Translations under genes and position numbers: made by a program | Notes under the pieces: generated by a model | Told to the model about the DNA's origin: nothing | What the model saw: the letters and a program-made list of their open reading frames with translations, nothing else | Databases searched by the model: none | Source: Halioglobus sp. | GTDB taxonomy: Bacteria > Pseudomonadota > Gammaproteobacteria > Pseudomonadales > Halieaceae | Assembly: GCA_028825045.1 (NCBI GenBank) | Contig: JAPKAY010000023.1 | Coordinates: 1-54,623, forward strand | Length of the DNA: 54,623 nt | Direction of reading: 5' to 3' | Part shown: positions 1 to 9,393 of the stretch, piece after piece | Layout: every line of letters begins with the position of its first letter | Numbering within the stretch: the stretch's first letter is position 1

Positions 1-241
1 CATCAGTGTTGGCTTCACGTACGGTATCGCCCGACAGACGCTTCTTGCCAGCCTCAAGGAAGTCCTTGCTCCAGCGGTAATACAGGTTGGGGTTGATGCC
101 TTCCTGGCGACACAGTTCAGCGATGGAGCTTTCGCCCCGCAGACCATCCAGGACAATGCGAATCTTCTCCTCGGTTGAGAACTTGCGGCGGGTGTTGCGG
201 CGGATATCCTTGACCGTCTTTTCCGTGTTTGACATGCTCAT
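1..241 (-). CDS. IS3-family transposase OrfA, 5' part (runs off window)
   Basis: About 80 codons read leftward from an ATG at 241 that follows a GAGGAG ribosome-binding site with 7-base spacing. The product begins MSMSNTEKT and contains RRKFSTEEKIRIVLDGLRG followed by IAELCRQEGI and NLYYRWSKDF, the typical helix-turn-helix head of IS3/IS911-type OrfA proteins that bind the IS ends. In this family OrfA is normally joined to the DDE-domain OrfB by -1 frameshifting, but OrfB lies outside the window. Whether the element is intact cannot be judged. An alternative start two codons downstream (235) is possible. Confidence 0.85.
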   Translation of the reverse strand, partial: MSMSNTEKTVKDIRRNTRRKFSTEEKIRIVLDGLRGESSIAELCRQEGINPNLYYRWSKDFLEAGKKRLSGDTVREANTD

Positions 242-325
242 GATGATACTCCTCTACCTTAGCTTAAAAGTAGCAGGCGCGCGGTAGCAGATGTATCTCT
301 TAGTGAACCAGGTCATTTGGCACCA
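1..325 (-). mobile_element. IS3-family insertion sequence, left end (partial)
   Basis: The first 241 bases encode the start of an IS3-type OrfA on the minus strand and the element runs off the window. A candidate terminal inverted repeat is the minus-strand stretch read from 325 to 301, which begins TGGTGCCAAATGACC; IS3-family ends usually start with TG. The other end is not in the window, so this boundary is tentative and no target duplication can be verified. Confidence 0.5.
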
Positions 326-352
326 TGTTGGCTGACGCCGCACAGGTATTCG

Positions 353-865
353 CTAGCAGATGAGGACTCCAAATCTTCTCATTGACTCTTTGTTTATCTC
401 GTCTTGAATAGAATTCAACCTGGCTATTAGACAGCGTCTAGTACTTTTGCGCATAGGTCGCCGGTTCTCCCCCCAGAGCCTATTTTGCAGCGCATGGTTC
501 TTGGTGATTAATCTATCGAGGTAGCGACACACTTGGCTGCAGTAGGGCAGGTCATAGCACTCCCGGCAATAAAAGCCGGTCATCCCAAGTAGAAGGTTAA
601 CTCGTCTTGTAGAACAGGCTGGGCAATAAAAGTAATACGGAAAACCTCCGAAATGACAGGGCATCGTCGATATAGTAATTTCTTGGGTGTAGGGTCGGCC
701 GTTGACGGAATATTTCAGGTTCATATGCTCCCCCATATATACCAGTAGGATATTTGAACCGCCTTCCCATTGAGCCTCTGCGCGGATGTGTCTTGCTTTG
801 AATATGCCCATCTGGGCCAGTCGGTTGGAATCTAATAATAGGCAATCTTCATTTACATGCTGCAT
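353..865 (-). CDS. Uncharacterised zinc-ribbon protein
   Basis: A 170-residue protein I cannot name. It carries a four-cysteine zinc ribbon: CPAC at residues 81-84 and CREC at 100-103, followed by LPYCSQ, and preceded by PCHFGG at 70-74. This pattern (PCHFGG, CPxC, then F-CR-C and L-Y-SQ) belongs to a widespread family of small hypothetical proteins that I recall as often lying near mobile elements. A zinc- or nucleic-acid-binding role is inference. No good ribosome-binding site precedes the ATG at 865; the ATG at codon 20 is an alternative. It sits between an IS3 end and tRNA-Leu, consistent with accessory DNA. Confidence 0.6.
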   Translation of the reverse strand: MQHVNEDCLLLDSNRLAQMGIFKARHIRAEAQWEGGSNILLVYMGEHMNLKYSVNGRPYTQEITISTMPCHFGGFPYYFYCPACSTRRVNLLLGMTGFYCRECYDLPYCSQVCRYLDRLITKNHALQNRLWGENRRPMRKSTRRCLIARLNSIQDEINKESMRRFGVLIC

Positions 866-1076
866 GCCATCGCACCCGTAGTGGAATCACCCTAAATACT
901 TTGTCTAACACAACATCCTGTGAAGCAACGCGGCCTAGCATTAACTAAACGCTGAAATATAGAGCAACCGGAGCTCTTGGCCTGATATTTTGACTGATGT
1001 GCACGGAGTGTGCGCCATGTTTTTCGCGCCTAGAAGTTAAGGTCGATGGAAAGTGCCGTAACTACTATTTTTATAG
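866..1076. other. Non-coding gap between zinc-ribbon gene and tRNA-Leu
   Basis: I see no convincing ORF, promoter or terminator in these 211 bases. The stretch lies just beyond the 3' end of tRNA-Leu, where an integrated element would have its attachment junction. No second copy of the tRNA 3' end (TGGTACCGGAGGCC on the plus strand) occurs elsewhere in the first kilobase. Confidence 0.5.
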
Positions 1077-1163
1077 TGGTACCGGAGGCCGGACTTGAAC
1101 CGGCACGCTATCGCTAGCACCGGATTTTGAATCCGGCGTGTCTACCAATTTCACCACTCCGGC
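1077..1163 (-). tRNA. tRNA-Leu (anticodon CAA)
   Basis: An 87-base tRNA on the minus strand including an encoded CCA end (plus-strand TGG at 1077-1079). The 5' GCCGGAG pairs with CTCCGGT (one G-U), the discriminator is A, the anticodon stem CCGGA/TCCGG encloses the loop TTCAAAA giving anticodon CAA, a long type-II variable arm (GCTAGCGATAGC) follows, and the T arm contains GGTTCAAGTCC. The long variable arm and CAA anticodon identify a leucine tRNA reading UUG. Confidence 0.95.
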
Positions 1164-1210
1164 AAAGAGAGATAATGGAGGGCAAAGTAGTGCCCTCTGG
1201 AGAGCGCGAG

Positions 1211-1238
1211 AGTATAACAACGAACAGTCAAAGTTCAA
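1211..1238 (-). promoter_or_regulatory. Probable sigma70 promoter of tRNA-Leu
   Basis: Read on the minus strand: -35 TTGAAC (1238-1233), a 16-base spacer and -10 TATACT (1216-1211), followed by the GC-rich discriminator CTCGCGC. GC-rich discriminators are typical of stable-RNA promoters under stringent control. The predicted start is about 40 bases before the mature tRNA 5' end. Confidence 0.6.
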
Positions 1239-1360
1239 TATTTTTCCTTAACCTATAGGGGATTTGGCTGTACACTGCCCCCCGGCTTATTATTGAGCTG
1301 AAACTTCAAATTTCGCCCTGTATTGGGGCGAGTGATCTGAGTATCCCGGGAGAAAAGAAC

Positions 1361-1666
1361 ATGGCCATGAAATTAGTCAAGAAAACAGCTGAATACAGTA
1401 TCTATCAGCGCGGCGACAACCGCTATGCGGTGAAAGACGTGGGAAGGAATGCGGTTAACGGTGATGAGAAGACGCGTATCCTGATCGCTGAAGAGCTGAT
1501 CAAGGCGACGTTGCCTGCGGCGCCTGCGGTAGAAGAGGCTCCAGAGGCAGACGCCGCTTCTGAGGACGTCGCTGCAGAAGAAGCCACAGCTGAGGAGAGT
1601 CCCGCAGAGGAGGCTGTAGAAGCTGAAGCGCCAGCGGAAGAACCTGCTGAAGAAACTGAGAAGTAA
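1361..1666 (+). CDS. Small conserved protein with Glu/Ala-rich acidic tail
   Basis: A 101-residue protein with two parts. Residues 1-50 form a compact basic-to-mixed domain beginning MAMKLVKKTAEYSIYQRGD and including VNGDEKTRILI. Residues 51-101 are a low-complexity tail made almost only of E, A, P and D. The N-terminal domain resembles an uncharacterised family I recall from gammaproteobacteria; function unknown. The ATG at 1361 follows GGGAGA with good spacing. A strong intrinsic terminator follows the stop, so it appears to be transcribed alone, ahead of queA. The tail could be a disordered or solubility-enhancing segment. Confidence 0.7.
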   Translation: MAMKLVKKTAEYSIYQRGDNRYAVKDVGRNAVNGDEKTRILIAEELIKATLPAAPAVEEAPEADAASEDVAAEEATAEESPAEEAVEAEAPAEEPAEETEK

Positions 1667-1685
1667 GCCCCCGGGCTTGCGACTG

Positions 1686-1710
1686 AGCCGGCCATGTGCC
1701 GGCTTTTTTG
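1686..1710 (+). terminator. Rho-independent terminator abutting queA
   Basis: AGCCGGC (1686-1692), loop CATGT, GCCGGCT (1698-1704), then a run of six T from 1704 to 1709. It ends only four bases before the queA ATG at 1714, so the space where a queA ribosome-binding site should lie is occupied by the hairpin. Confidence 0.8.
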
Positions 1711-1713
1711 TCT

Positions 1714-2780
1714 ATGAAACGCACTGATTTTAGTTACGACTTGCCGCCGCACCTGATTGCCCAGCGCCCACTGCCGGAACGCAGTAATAGCCGGCTGTTG
1801 GTGCTTCAAGGCGACTGTGGGGAGGTCTTTCACCACTCTTTTCGCGAACTGCCAGACTTTCTCAATGCAAAGGATTTGCTGGTGTTCAACGATACTCGAG
1901 TCATTCCAGCCCGACTATGGGGGCGCAAGGAGACTGGAGGCAAGGTAGAGGTGCTGATCGAGCGCCTGACCGGTGCACACACAGCCGCAGCGCATATTCG
2001 ATCGAGTAAATCGCCGCGCCCCGGCACAATCATCCAGCTTAGTTCGCAGGCTGCGGACGTTCCCGGCCCGTATCAATTGACAGTTACCGGCCGCGAAGGC
2101 GCCTTATTCTGTCTTTCTTCAGAAGGTGGCCCCGCTTTGTCCGACATCCTCCAGGACATAGGGCACATGCCATTGCCACCGTATATTGAGCGAGCGGATG
2201 ATGCTCTGGATAGAGAGCGCTACCAAACCGTCTTCGGACACTGCGAGGGGGCTGTTGCTGCTCCCACTGCTGGCCTGCACTTTAGCGACGCACTATTAGC
2301 ACAGATTGATGCGCGTGGAATCAGGCGAGAGACAGTGACCCTCCATGTCGGCGCGGGCACATTTCAACCGGTGCGAGAGGATGCGATAGAGCACCACGTG
2401 ATGCACAAGGAATTTGTCGAGGTGAGCGAGAATGTGTGCGCAGCAGTGCGGGAAACTCGCGAATGCGGTGGACGTGTTGTTGCCGTGGGCACAACGGCGG
2501 TGCGCTCATTGGAGTCAGCAAGTGTTGCCAGCGGTGACCTGCAACCCTTTCGTGGCGATACTGATATCTTTATCTATCCGGGGTATAGCTTTTGTAGTGT
2601 GGATGCCATGGTCACCAACTTTCATCTGCCAGAGTCGACTCTGTTGATGCTGGTAAGTGCTTTTGCAGGCAGGCGGCGAACGTTGGATGCCTACGCTCAG
2701 GCGATTGCAGCCCAGTACCGTTTTTTCAGTTATGGTGACGCCATGTTTCTCACCGCGAATACACAATCGAAGGATCAGGC

Positions 2781-2784
<4 letters not shown>
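1714..2784 (+). CDS. queA: S-adenosylmethionine:tRNA ribosyltransferase-isomerase
   Basis: QueA transfers and isomerises the ribosyl part of S-adenosylmethionine onto preQ1 in tRNA, making epoxyqueuosine at wobble position 34. The start at ATG 1714 ([17 protein letters not shown]) gives 356 residues, the usual length, and aligns with the E. coli start; an upstream in-frame GTG at 1696 lies inside a terminator hairpin. Family signatures are [39 protein letters not shown] and [18 protein letters not shown] near the end. There is no recognisable Shine-Dalgarno. The stop overlaps the ATG of tgt (ATGA), so the two queuosine genes are translationally coupled. Confidence 0.96.
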
Positions 2785-3902
<1,118 letters not shown>

Positions 3903-3903
<1 letters not shown>

Positions 3904-4223
3904 TGCATAAACTCTGTTTCTATGTGCCTGAGACCCATGTGGAAGATGTTAAAAAAGCGATTTTTGCTGCGGGAGCGGGACGCGTTGGTGATTATGATAG
4001 TTGTAGCTGGCAAGTGCTGGGTCAGGGGCAGTTCAGGCCGCTTGTCGGTAGCACGCCATTTTTGGGGCAGGTGGGCGCAGTAGAAACGGTGGTCGAGTAC
4101 CGCGTTGAAATGGTCTGTGCGGATGAGTGCATTCGCGCTGCCGTTGCGGCCATGCTCGATGCACACCCCTATGAAACACCGGCGTGGGATGTTGTGGCTG
4201 TGGTAACAGAGTTGCCACAGTGA
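3903..4223 (+). CDS. YqfO/NIF3-like small protein
   Basis: A 106-residue protein beginning MHKLCFYVPETHVEDVKKAIF and ending with HPYETPAWDVV. This matches the stand-alone YqfO/NIF3-C-terminal-like family with a CutA/PII-like ferredoxin fold; the biochemical role is not established. GAGRVGDYDSCSW and GSTPFLGQVG are further family signatures. Its ATG overlaps the tgt stop (TAATG) and its stop overlaps the next ATG (TGATG), so it belongs to one translationally coupled operon from queA onward. Confidence 0.8.
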
Positions 4224-4840
4224 TGGCATCAGCCTTTGGCATAATAAATCGAATTGAATCTGGGCTAGTGCTAAACGAAGGTGCCTGGGAGATTCCTCTG
4301 GGCGAGGGGTCGTGGCCACAGGCGGCGGTACTTGTTGCACTCACAGAGGAGGCAGAGCCGCGCGTGCTGTTGGGGCGTCGGGCGATGCATTTGCGTCTGC
4401 ATCCGGGAGAGATTGCGTTTGCCGGTGGAAAGCGCGAGCTCACAGACCTTTCACCCTGGCACACCGCACAACGCGAGGCGATGGAGGAGGTGGGTTTACC
4501 TCAGGACGCAATGTACCCACTGGGTAAGTTAGAGCCGCTGATTACGCGCACCGGCTTTGAAGTTTTCCCCTGTATTGCCCGGATACCTGCTGACCCCGAT
4601 CTGGTGATTGATCCAGGGGAGTTCGACAGTGTGTTTTTCACCCAGCTCTCTGTTTTTGCCGATGCAGACTTGTTTCGCCTTGAGTCCATGTCCGATGGCA
4701 TTAGGGTGCGCAAGGTTCCCCATTATCAGATAGGCAGTGACAGTATCTGGGGTGTTACAGCGGCGATACTGGCTCTGGTGGTCAATGTCGCCTACGATAC
4801 GGGATTAGACTTACAACGCGACTGGAAGCAAGAGCCATGA
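4223..4840 (+). CDS. Nudix hydrolase, CoA pyrophosphatase-like
   Basis: A 205-residue Nudix protein, start ATG 4223 chosen because it overlaps the yqfO stop. Residues 60-70 ([11 protein letters not shown]) and 84-92 (REAMEEVGL) form the Nudix region, with the metal-binding Glu residues of the REXXEE core. The order [13 protein letters not shown], then [15 protein letters not shown], then WGVTAAIL near the end is that of the NudL/YeaB group, which hydrolyses coenzyme A and related CoA esters to phosphopantetheine and ADP. The first half of the Nudix box deviates from the strict consensus. Substrate assignment is by family resemblance only. Confidence 0.8.
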   Translation: MASAFGIINRIESGLVLNEGAWEIPLGEGSWPQAAVLVALTEEAEPRVLLGRRAMHLRLHPGEIAFAGGKRELTDLSPWHTAQREAMEEVGLPQDAMYPLGKLEPLITRTGFEVFPCIARIPADPDLVIDPGEFDSVFFTQLSVFADADLFRLESMSDGIRVRKVPHYQIGSDSIWGVTAAILALVVNVAYDTGLDLQRDWKQEP

Positions 4841-5361
4841 AATACACACTGGGTGACAAGCAGGTAACTCTGATGGGTGAAGGGCATTTCATTGCGCCCA
4901 GCGCAGCGGTCATCGGCGATGTCATCATGCACGAGAAGAGCAGTGTCTGGTTTGGCTGTGTGTTGCGCGGTGATGCAGACCGCATCGAAATCGGAGCCGG
5001 CAGTAATATCCAGGATGGCACCGTGATACACGCTGATCCAGGCTTTCCCACGACAGTGGGAAAGAACGTGACGGTGGGCCATAACGCCATGTTACATGGC
5101 TGCACGATTGGCGATGGTACGCTCGTGGGTATCAATGCGGTTGTTCTCAATGGCGCCGTCATTGGGAAGGGCTGCCTGGTTGGTGCTAATGCGCTGGTGA
5201 CGGAAGGTATGGAAATTCCCGATGGCTCTTTGGTGTTGGGGTCGCCGGCTAAAATCAAGTCCCAGCTGTCAGATGAACAGCAACAGGGGCTCATACTCAA
5301 TGCGGAACATTATGTTAGCAATGGCAGTCGCTACAATGCTGAGCTCGGTGTGCAGGAATGA
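4837..5361 (+). CDS. Gamma-carbonic anhydrase family protein (YrdA-like)
   Basis: A 174-residue left-handed beta-helix protein with hexapeptide repeats (for example [40 protein letters not shown]). Three histidines expected to bind the metal are present at about 65, 82 and 87. The family forms trimers with zinc or iron between subunits; many bacterial members have low or untested carbonic anhydrase activity. The ATG overlaps the Nudix stop (ATGA) and its own stop overlaps the next start, continuing the operon. Confidence 0.88.
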   Translation: MKYTLGDKQVTLMGEGHFIAPSAAVIGDVIMHEKSSVWFGCVLRGDADRIEIGAGSNIQDGTVIHADPGFPTTVGKNVTVGHNAMLHGCTIGDGTLVGINAVVLNGAVIGKGCLVGANALVTEGMEIPDGSLVLGSPAKIKSQLSDEQQQGLILNAEHYVSNGSRYNAELGVQE

Positions 5362-5549
5362 GTGAGACGGAACCAAAATCGCCTTGTATCTCTGTCTGTG
5401 CAATAGATGAAAACGATATTTGCACGGGTTGCTATCGCTCTGTCGGAGAAATCACCGATTGGTTTATGGCTACTGCCGAGCAGAAACGCGAGACGCTGCG
5501 TCGCGCGCATGAGCGCTTACGTTCGAGTACAGATATTCGACTTAGCTAG
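5358..5549 (+). CDS. DUF1289 cysteine-rich small protein
   Basis: A 63-residue protein with four cysteines at residues 10, 14, 22 and 25 in the order [20 protein letters not shown], followed by EITDWFMAT. This is the DUF1289 pattern (YdhL-like), a probable metal or Fe-S binding module of unknown function. It is the last gene of the queA-initiated overlapping run. It is convergent with corB, whose end it overlaps by four bases. Confidence 0.85.
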   Translation: MSETEPKSPCISVCAIDENDICTGCYRSVGEITDWFMATAEQKRETLRRAHERLRSSTDIRLS

Positions 5550-6883
5550 TGCTCATCTGGAACGCCTTTCGCTAACTGAGCGCGCGCCGCCTGTACAACG
5601 TTTCCTTCCAGAGCAAGAATTTCCAGCCGGTAGTCCCCTATGGACAATCCCGCGTTAGCATCTGGAAATGACTCTAAATGTTCAAGAATCAAGCCGCTGA
5701 GTGTTTTGGGTCCGTTCGTGGGAAGAGACCAGTCCAATGACTTGTTAATGTCGCGAACACTCTCGGTACCATCGATAATGTAACTGCCATCGCGTTGCGG
5801 AAAGATACTCTCAGCGGTCTCTGCCATATTGGAGGTGAATTCACCTACAATTTCTTCCAGAATATCCTCGAGTGCCACCAGGCCCAGCACTTCGCCATAC
5901 TCGTCTACCACCACGGCTAGCGGTTTTTTCTTCTTCTGGAAATTTAACAGCTGCGTGTGAAGCGGCGTACTCTCAGGTATGAAATAGGGTTTTTCCATTT
6001 CACGTTCAAGAGCAAGCCGGTCCAGTCCTTGCGATGTAATGACACGGCTTATATTGCGCATGTGCAGAACGCCCACGATATTGTTGATACCGTCACGCCA
6101 CAGCGGCAATCGGGTGTGGGCGCTCGATTGAATGCGCAGAAGAATATCGGCATCGCTATCATCCAGGTCGATGCCGTACACCTCGTTGCGAGGCACCATG
6201 ATGTCATCGACTGATACCTGCTCCAGGTCGAAAATATTCAGCAGTAGTTCCCTGTGCCTTGCGGGTATTAATTGCCCTGCGTGGGTGACGATAGTGCGCA
6301 GCTCTTCAGATGAAACGTGTTCATCGTTCTGCTTGTTGGGGTCAAAGCCCAACATCTTCAATAGCCCGTTGGTAACGGCATTAACCAGGGCAACCACCGG
6401 GTAAAAAATTATCATCAATGGATACAGAATCAGGCTGGCGGGAAAGGCTATTTTCTCTGGATACAGCGCAGCAATCGTTTTTGGTGTGACTTCGGCAAAA
6501 ATCAAAATTACTAACGTGAGCACACCGGTGGCAATAAATATGCCGTTGTCGCCCCACAGTTTAATGGCAATGATAGTGGCAACGGCCGAGGCAAAAATGT
6601 TGACCAAATTGTTGCCGATAAGAATCAGGCCGATAAGGCGGTCTGGCCTTTCCAGCAATCTACCGGCGCGGATGGCGCCACGATGGTTGTTCTTCTGCAG
6701 ATGTTTCAATCGATAGCGATTGAGAGACATCATGCCGGTTTCTGCACTGGAGAAGAAACCGGAGAGTACAATGAGTGCAGCAAGAATGGAGAAAAGTAAG
6801 CCCAGCGGTGCTTCGTTCAATGCCGGTTTGGACCTCGTAAGGGATAGGAAGGGTATCTTGAAGAAAAATTGAAGCTGGAGCAA
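5546..6883 (-). CDS. corB: CNNM/CBS-domain membrane protein, CorB-like
   Basis: Up to 445 residues: an N-terminal CNNM (DUF21) membrane domain with GFFSSAETGMMSLNRYRLKHL and LIGNNLVNIFASA, then a CBS pair (DIMVPRNEVYGIDLDD; VVDEYGEVLGLVALEDILEEIVGEF), then a CorC/HlyC-type C-terminal domain (DGSYIIDGTESVRDIN). Family members are linked to magnesium or cobalt efflux. Next to ypjD and ffh, as in E. coli, it is the YfjD/CorB orthologue. The start is uncertain: the first possible codon is TTG at 6883, and a second TTG at 6820, preceded by GAGG, gives a more usual length. Confidence 0.88.
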   Translation of the reverse strand: MLQLQFFFKIPFLSLTRSKPALNEAPLGLLFSILAALIVLSGFFSSAETGMMSLNRYRLKHLQKNNHRGAIRAGRLLERPDRLIGLILIGNNLVNIFASAVATIIAIKLWGDNGIFIATGVLTLVILIFAEVTPKTIAALYPEKIAFPASLILYPLMIIFYPVVALVNAVTNGLLKMLGFDPNKQNDEHVSSEELRTIVTHAGQLIPARHRELLLNIFDLEQVSVDDIMVPRNEVYGIDLDDSDADILLRIQSSAHTRLPLWRDGINNIVGVLHMRNISRVITSQGLDRLALEREMEKPYFIPESTPLHTQLLNFQKKKKPLAVVVDEYGEVLGLVALEDILEEIVGEFTSNMAETAESIFPQRDGSYIIDGTESVRDINKSLDWSLPTNGPKTLSGLILEHLESFPDANAGLSIGDYRLEILALEGNVVQAARAQLAKGVPDEH

Positions 6884-6910
6884 GCCCCGGAAATTCTTTT
6901 ATTTAGCAAA

Positions 6911-7714
6911 TCAGGCACGCTGTAGTATCAGTTCCAACACCAGTTTTGAGCCAAAAAAAGCCAGCATCAACACCAAAAAGCCGGCGAGAGTCAGGCGCAC
7001 CGCTGTGCGGCTGCGCCAGCCCAGCTGGTAATGCCCCCATAAAAGGCCTGAAAACAACAGCCAGGCAACAATGGTGAGCACGGTTTTATGGACCAGGCTC
7101 TGGGCGAATATGTCATCGATAAAAATCACGCCAGAGACGATAGCTATCGTCAGCAGCGTCACGCCAATCCACAGCAATTCGAACAGCATGCTTTCCATTT
7201 TTTGCAGTGGTGGCAGAACCTGGATGATTCCCCGGGTGTGGCGATGCTTTAACTGGCGGTCCTGCAGGGCAAGTACGGCGGATTGAATAGCGGCCAGGGT
7301 GAGCACCGCATAGGCCAAAATGGAGCTACTGATGTGTAATATCATGCCATTGCTGAGGTGGCTCAGTAGCGGTGCGGTGTCAGGGGCAAATGTCGAAATC
7401 AGAACAGCCAGGGCCGACAGCGGATACAGAGCGATCAGGAGGTTCTGCAGCGGTCGTCGGCTGAGCGATGTTATGCATGCCAGGTTGATCACCAGAAACA
7501 GTAGCGCAACAATTTTGAAAAACCCTAGCGCAACGCCTTCGCTGAGAAATACGATTTTCCAGACAATCAGAGCGTGTAACAGCAGTGCAAACAGGCTCAG
7601 TACAAAAACGCCTCGATCGATCTGCTCGTGGCGCTGAGAGAGGTGCAGCAGTTGTAGAGCCGTAGCCGCCAGGTACAGCAGTGCGCAAAGCGGAGCGAGT
7701 AAAGTGACAGACAT
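6911..7714 (-). CDS. ypjD: CcsA/cytochrome c assembly-like membrane protein YpjD
   Basis: A 267-residue protein with about eight hydrophobic helices, starting at ATG 7714 (MSVTLLAPLCALLYLAATAL); an upstream in-frame extension to 7771 is less likely. It belongs to the CcsA/ResC-like family, members of which move heme in cytochrome c maturation. In E. coli the same gene (ypjD, also called corE) is adjacent to corB and has been linked to cobalt and magnesium handling, so a heme role should not be assumed. LHISSSILAYAVLTLAAIQSA is the conserved region. It is divergent from ffh and upstream of corB in a likely two-gene operon. Confidence 0.85.
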   Translation of the reverse strand: MSVTLLAPLCALLYLAATALQLLHLSQRHEQIDRGVFVLSLFALLLHALIVWKIVFLSEGVALGFFKIVALLFLVINLACITSLSRRPLQNLLIALYPLSALAVLISTFAPDTAPLLSHLSNGMILHISSSILAYAVLTLAAIQSAVLALQDRQLKHRHTRGIIQVLPPLQKMESMLFELLWIGVTLLTIAIVSGVIFIDDIFAQSLVHKTVLTIVAWLLFSGLLWGHYQLGWRSRTAVRLTLAGFLVLMLAFFGSKLVLELILQRA

Positions 7715-7718
7715 CGGT

Positions 7719-7747
7719 TTGGGGCTTGGACTCAGGTAAAGTATACT
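7719..7747 (+). promoter_or_regulatory. Candidate promoter of ffh
   Basis: TTGGGG (7719-7724), 17-base spacer, TATACT (7742-7747), about 80 bases before the ffh ATG. The sequence AGTATACT is palindromic, so a -10 for the divergent ypjD is also possible, although no good -35 is seen on that strand. Confidence 0.45.
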
Positions 7748-7830
7748 GCGTCCTTTGTACCGACTTGTCACAGTAGAATCAATAGTGGCCGCCCGTACCC
7801 CCTCAATACAGCGTCTGGAGAGATACCCCC

Positions 7831-9228
7831 ATGTTTGAGAGTTTAAGCGAACGACTGTCCCTCAGTTTGCGCACCATCAAGGGCAAGGCTCGTTTAACGG
7901 AAGAGAACATCCAGGAAACGATGCGGGAAGTGCGGATGGCCCTATTGGAGGCCGATGTTGCGTTACCGGTGGTTAAAGAGTTTGTAGACGCCGTCAAGCA
8001 GCGAGCGGTGGGCCAGGACGTTATGAAAAGCCTGAGTCCCGGCCAGGTCTTCCTGAAAATTGTGCAGACTGAGCTCGAGACGATGATGGGCTCCGCCAAT
8101 GAAGGTCTTAATCTGGCTGCCACGCCGCCGGCGGTGATTATGCTGGCGGGTTTGCAGGGTGCGGGTAAAACCACCACGGTGGCCAAGCTGGCCAAACTGC
8201 TCGCCGAGCGGGACAAGAAAAAGGTAACAGTGGTCAGTGCGGATGTTTATCGTCCGGCGGCTATTAAGCAATTAGAAACTCTGGCAGCGGAGGTGGGTGC
8301 GGACTTCTTTCCCAGCGATATCGGACAGAAACCGGTAGACATTGCTAGGGCGGCACTGGAGCACGCGCGGATTAAATTCAGCGATGTGTTGATTGTCGAT
8401 ACTGCCGGCCGGCTGGCAGTTGACAAAGAGATGATGGCTGAGATTGCCGAATTGCATGCGGCGGTGACTCCGGTGGAAACACTGTTCGTGGTTGACGCCA
8501 TGACGGGCCAGGATGCGGCCAATACGGCTAAGGCTTTCGGGGAGACGCTGCCGTTGACGGGGGTGATTCTCACCAAGGTAGACGCCGATACACGCGGTGG
8601 AGCAGCCTTGTCGGTGCGTTCCGTCACCGGTAAGCCAATCAAGTTTCTCGGAGTTGGAGAGAAAACCGCAGCACTGGACCCCTTTCACCCGGACCGTTTG
8701 GCTTCACGCATCCTGGGTATGGGGGATATGCTCTCTCTGATCGAGGAGGTCGAGCAAAAGGTTGATAAGAAAAAAGCCGAGAAACTTGCGCGAAAGGTCA
8801 AGAAGGGCAAGAAGTTTGATCTCGAGGATTTTCGCGATCAGCTGCAGCAGATGAACAACATGGGTGGTATCACAGGCATGTTGGACAAACTGCCTGGCAT
8901 GGGCAACATGGCGCAGATGGCGCAGCAGAACCTCGATATGAAAATGTTTACGCGCATGGAGGTGATGATTAACTCCATGACGCCCAAAGAGCGGCGTAAT
9001 CCCGAGTTGATCCAGGGGACGCGTAAGCGTCGAATCACCCAGGGCTCTGGCACCCAGGTGCAGGACCTCAACCGTCTTTTGAAGCAGCATAAACAGATGC
9101 AAAAGATGATGAAGAAGATGAAAGGCGGCGGCATGGAGAAAATGATGCGCGGTCTGGAAGGCATGATGCCCCCTGGCGGGGCCGGGGGAGCGGGCGGTGC
9201 CGGAGGAGGGGGCCTTCCCTTTCGTTGA
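7831..9228 (+). CDS. ffh: Signal recognition particle GTPase Ffh
   Basis: The protein part of the signal recognition particle, which with 4.5S RNA binds signal sequences of nascent membrane proteins and docks with FtsY. It is 465 residues. The N domain is followed by the G domain with GLQGAGKTTT (107-116), DTAGRL (190-195) and TKVDADTRGG (248-257), then the methionine-rich M domain from about 300 with MNNMGGITGMLDKLPGMGNM and MKMFTRMEVMINSM. The C-terminal 20 residues are unusual: a glycine/alanine-rich tail (GGAGGAGGAGGGG) ending LPFR. It lies next to corB/ypjD and upstream of rpsP, as in many gammaproteobacteria. Confidence 0.97.
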   Translation: MFESLSERLSLSLRTIKGKARLTEENIQETMREVRMALLEADVALPVVKEFVDAVKQRAVGQDVMKSLSPGQVFLKIVQTELETMMGSANEGLNLAATPPAVIMLAGLQGAGKTTTVAKLAKLLAERDKKKVTVVSADVYRPAAIKQLETLAAEVGADFFPSDIGQKPVDIARAALEHARIKFSDVLIVDTAGRLAVDKEMMAEIAELHAAVTPVETLFVVDAMTGQDAANTAKAFGETLPLTGVILTKVDADTRGGAALSVRSVTGKPIKFLGVGEKTAALDPFHPDRLASRILGMGDMLSLIEEVEQKVDKKKAEKLARKVKKGKKFDLEDFRDQLQQMNNMGGITGMLDKLPGMGNMAQMAQQNLDMKMFTRMEVMINSMTPKERRNPELIQGTRKRRITQGSGTQVQDLNRLLKQHKQMQKMMKKMKGGGMEKMMRGLEGMMPPGGAGGAGGAGGGGLPFR

Positions 9229-9271
9229 TTCATAAGGTACGGATTTAATTAAAAAATAGTGCGGCACGGGG

Positions 9272-9300
9272 TTTAATCTGGCGCGCATTTTCCGTATGAT
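9272..9300 (+). promoter_or_regulatory. Candidate promoter of the rpsP operon
   Basis: TATGAT at 9295-9300 with a weak -35 TTTAAT at 9272-9277 (17-base spacer), about 95 bases upstream of the rpsP ATG, in the gap after ffh. The -10 is good, the -35 poor. Confidence 0.35.
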
Positions 9301-9393
9301 ACGCCACCTTTCCGGCTTGCCAGCCGGTTATTGCCGTGGCTATTTGTGCGAAATCGCAGCAAATACCCCCTAAATTCCAGGAAATTACGCAAA

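Noticed and set aside
1423..1836. 137-codon minus-strand frame rich in Ser and Ala
   Set aside because: It is the mirror of the Glu/Ala-rich tail of the 1361-1666 gene and the start of queA; composition is explained by the other strand.
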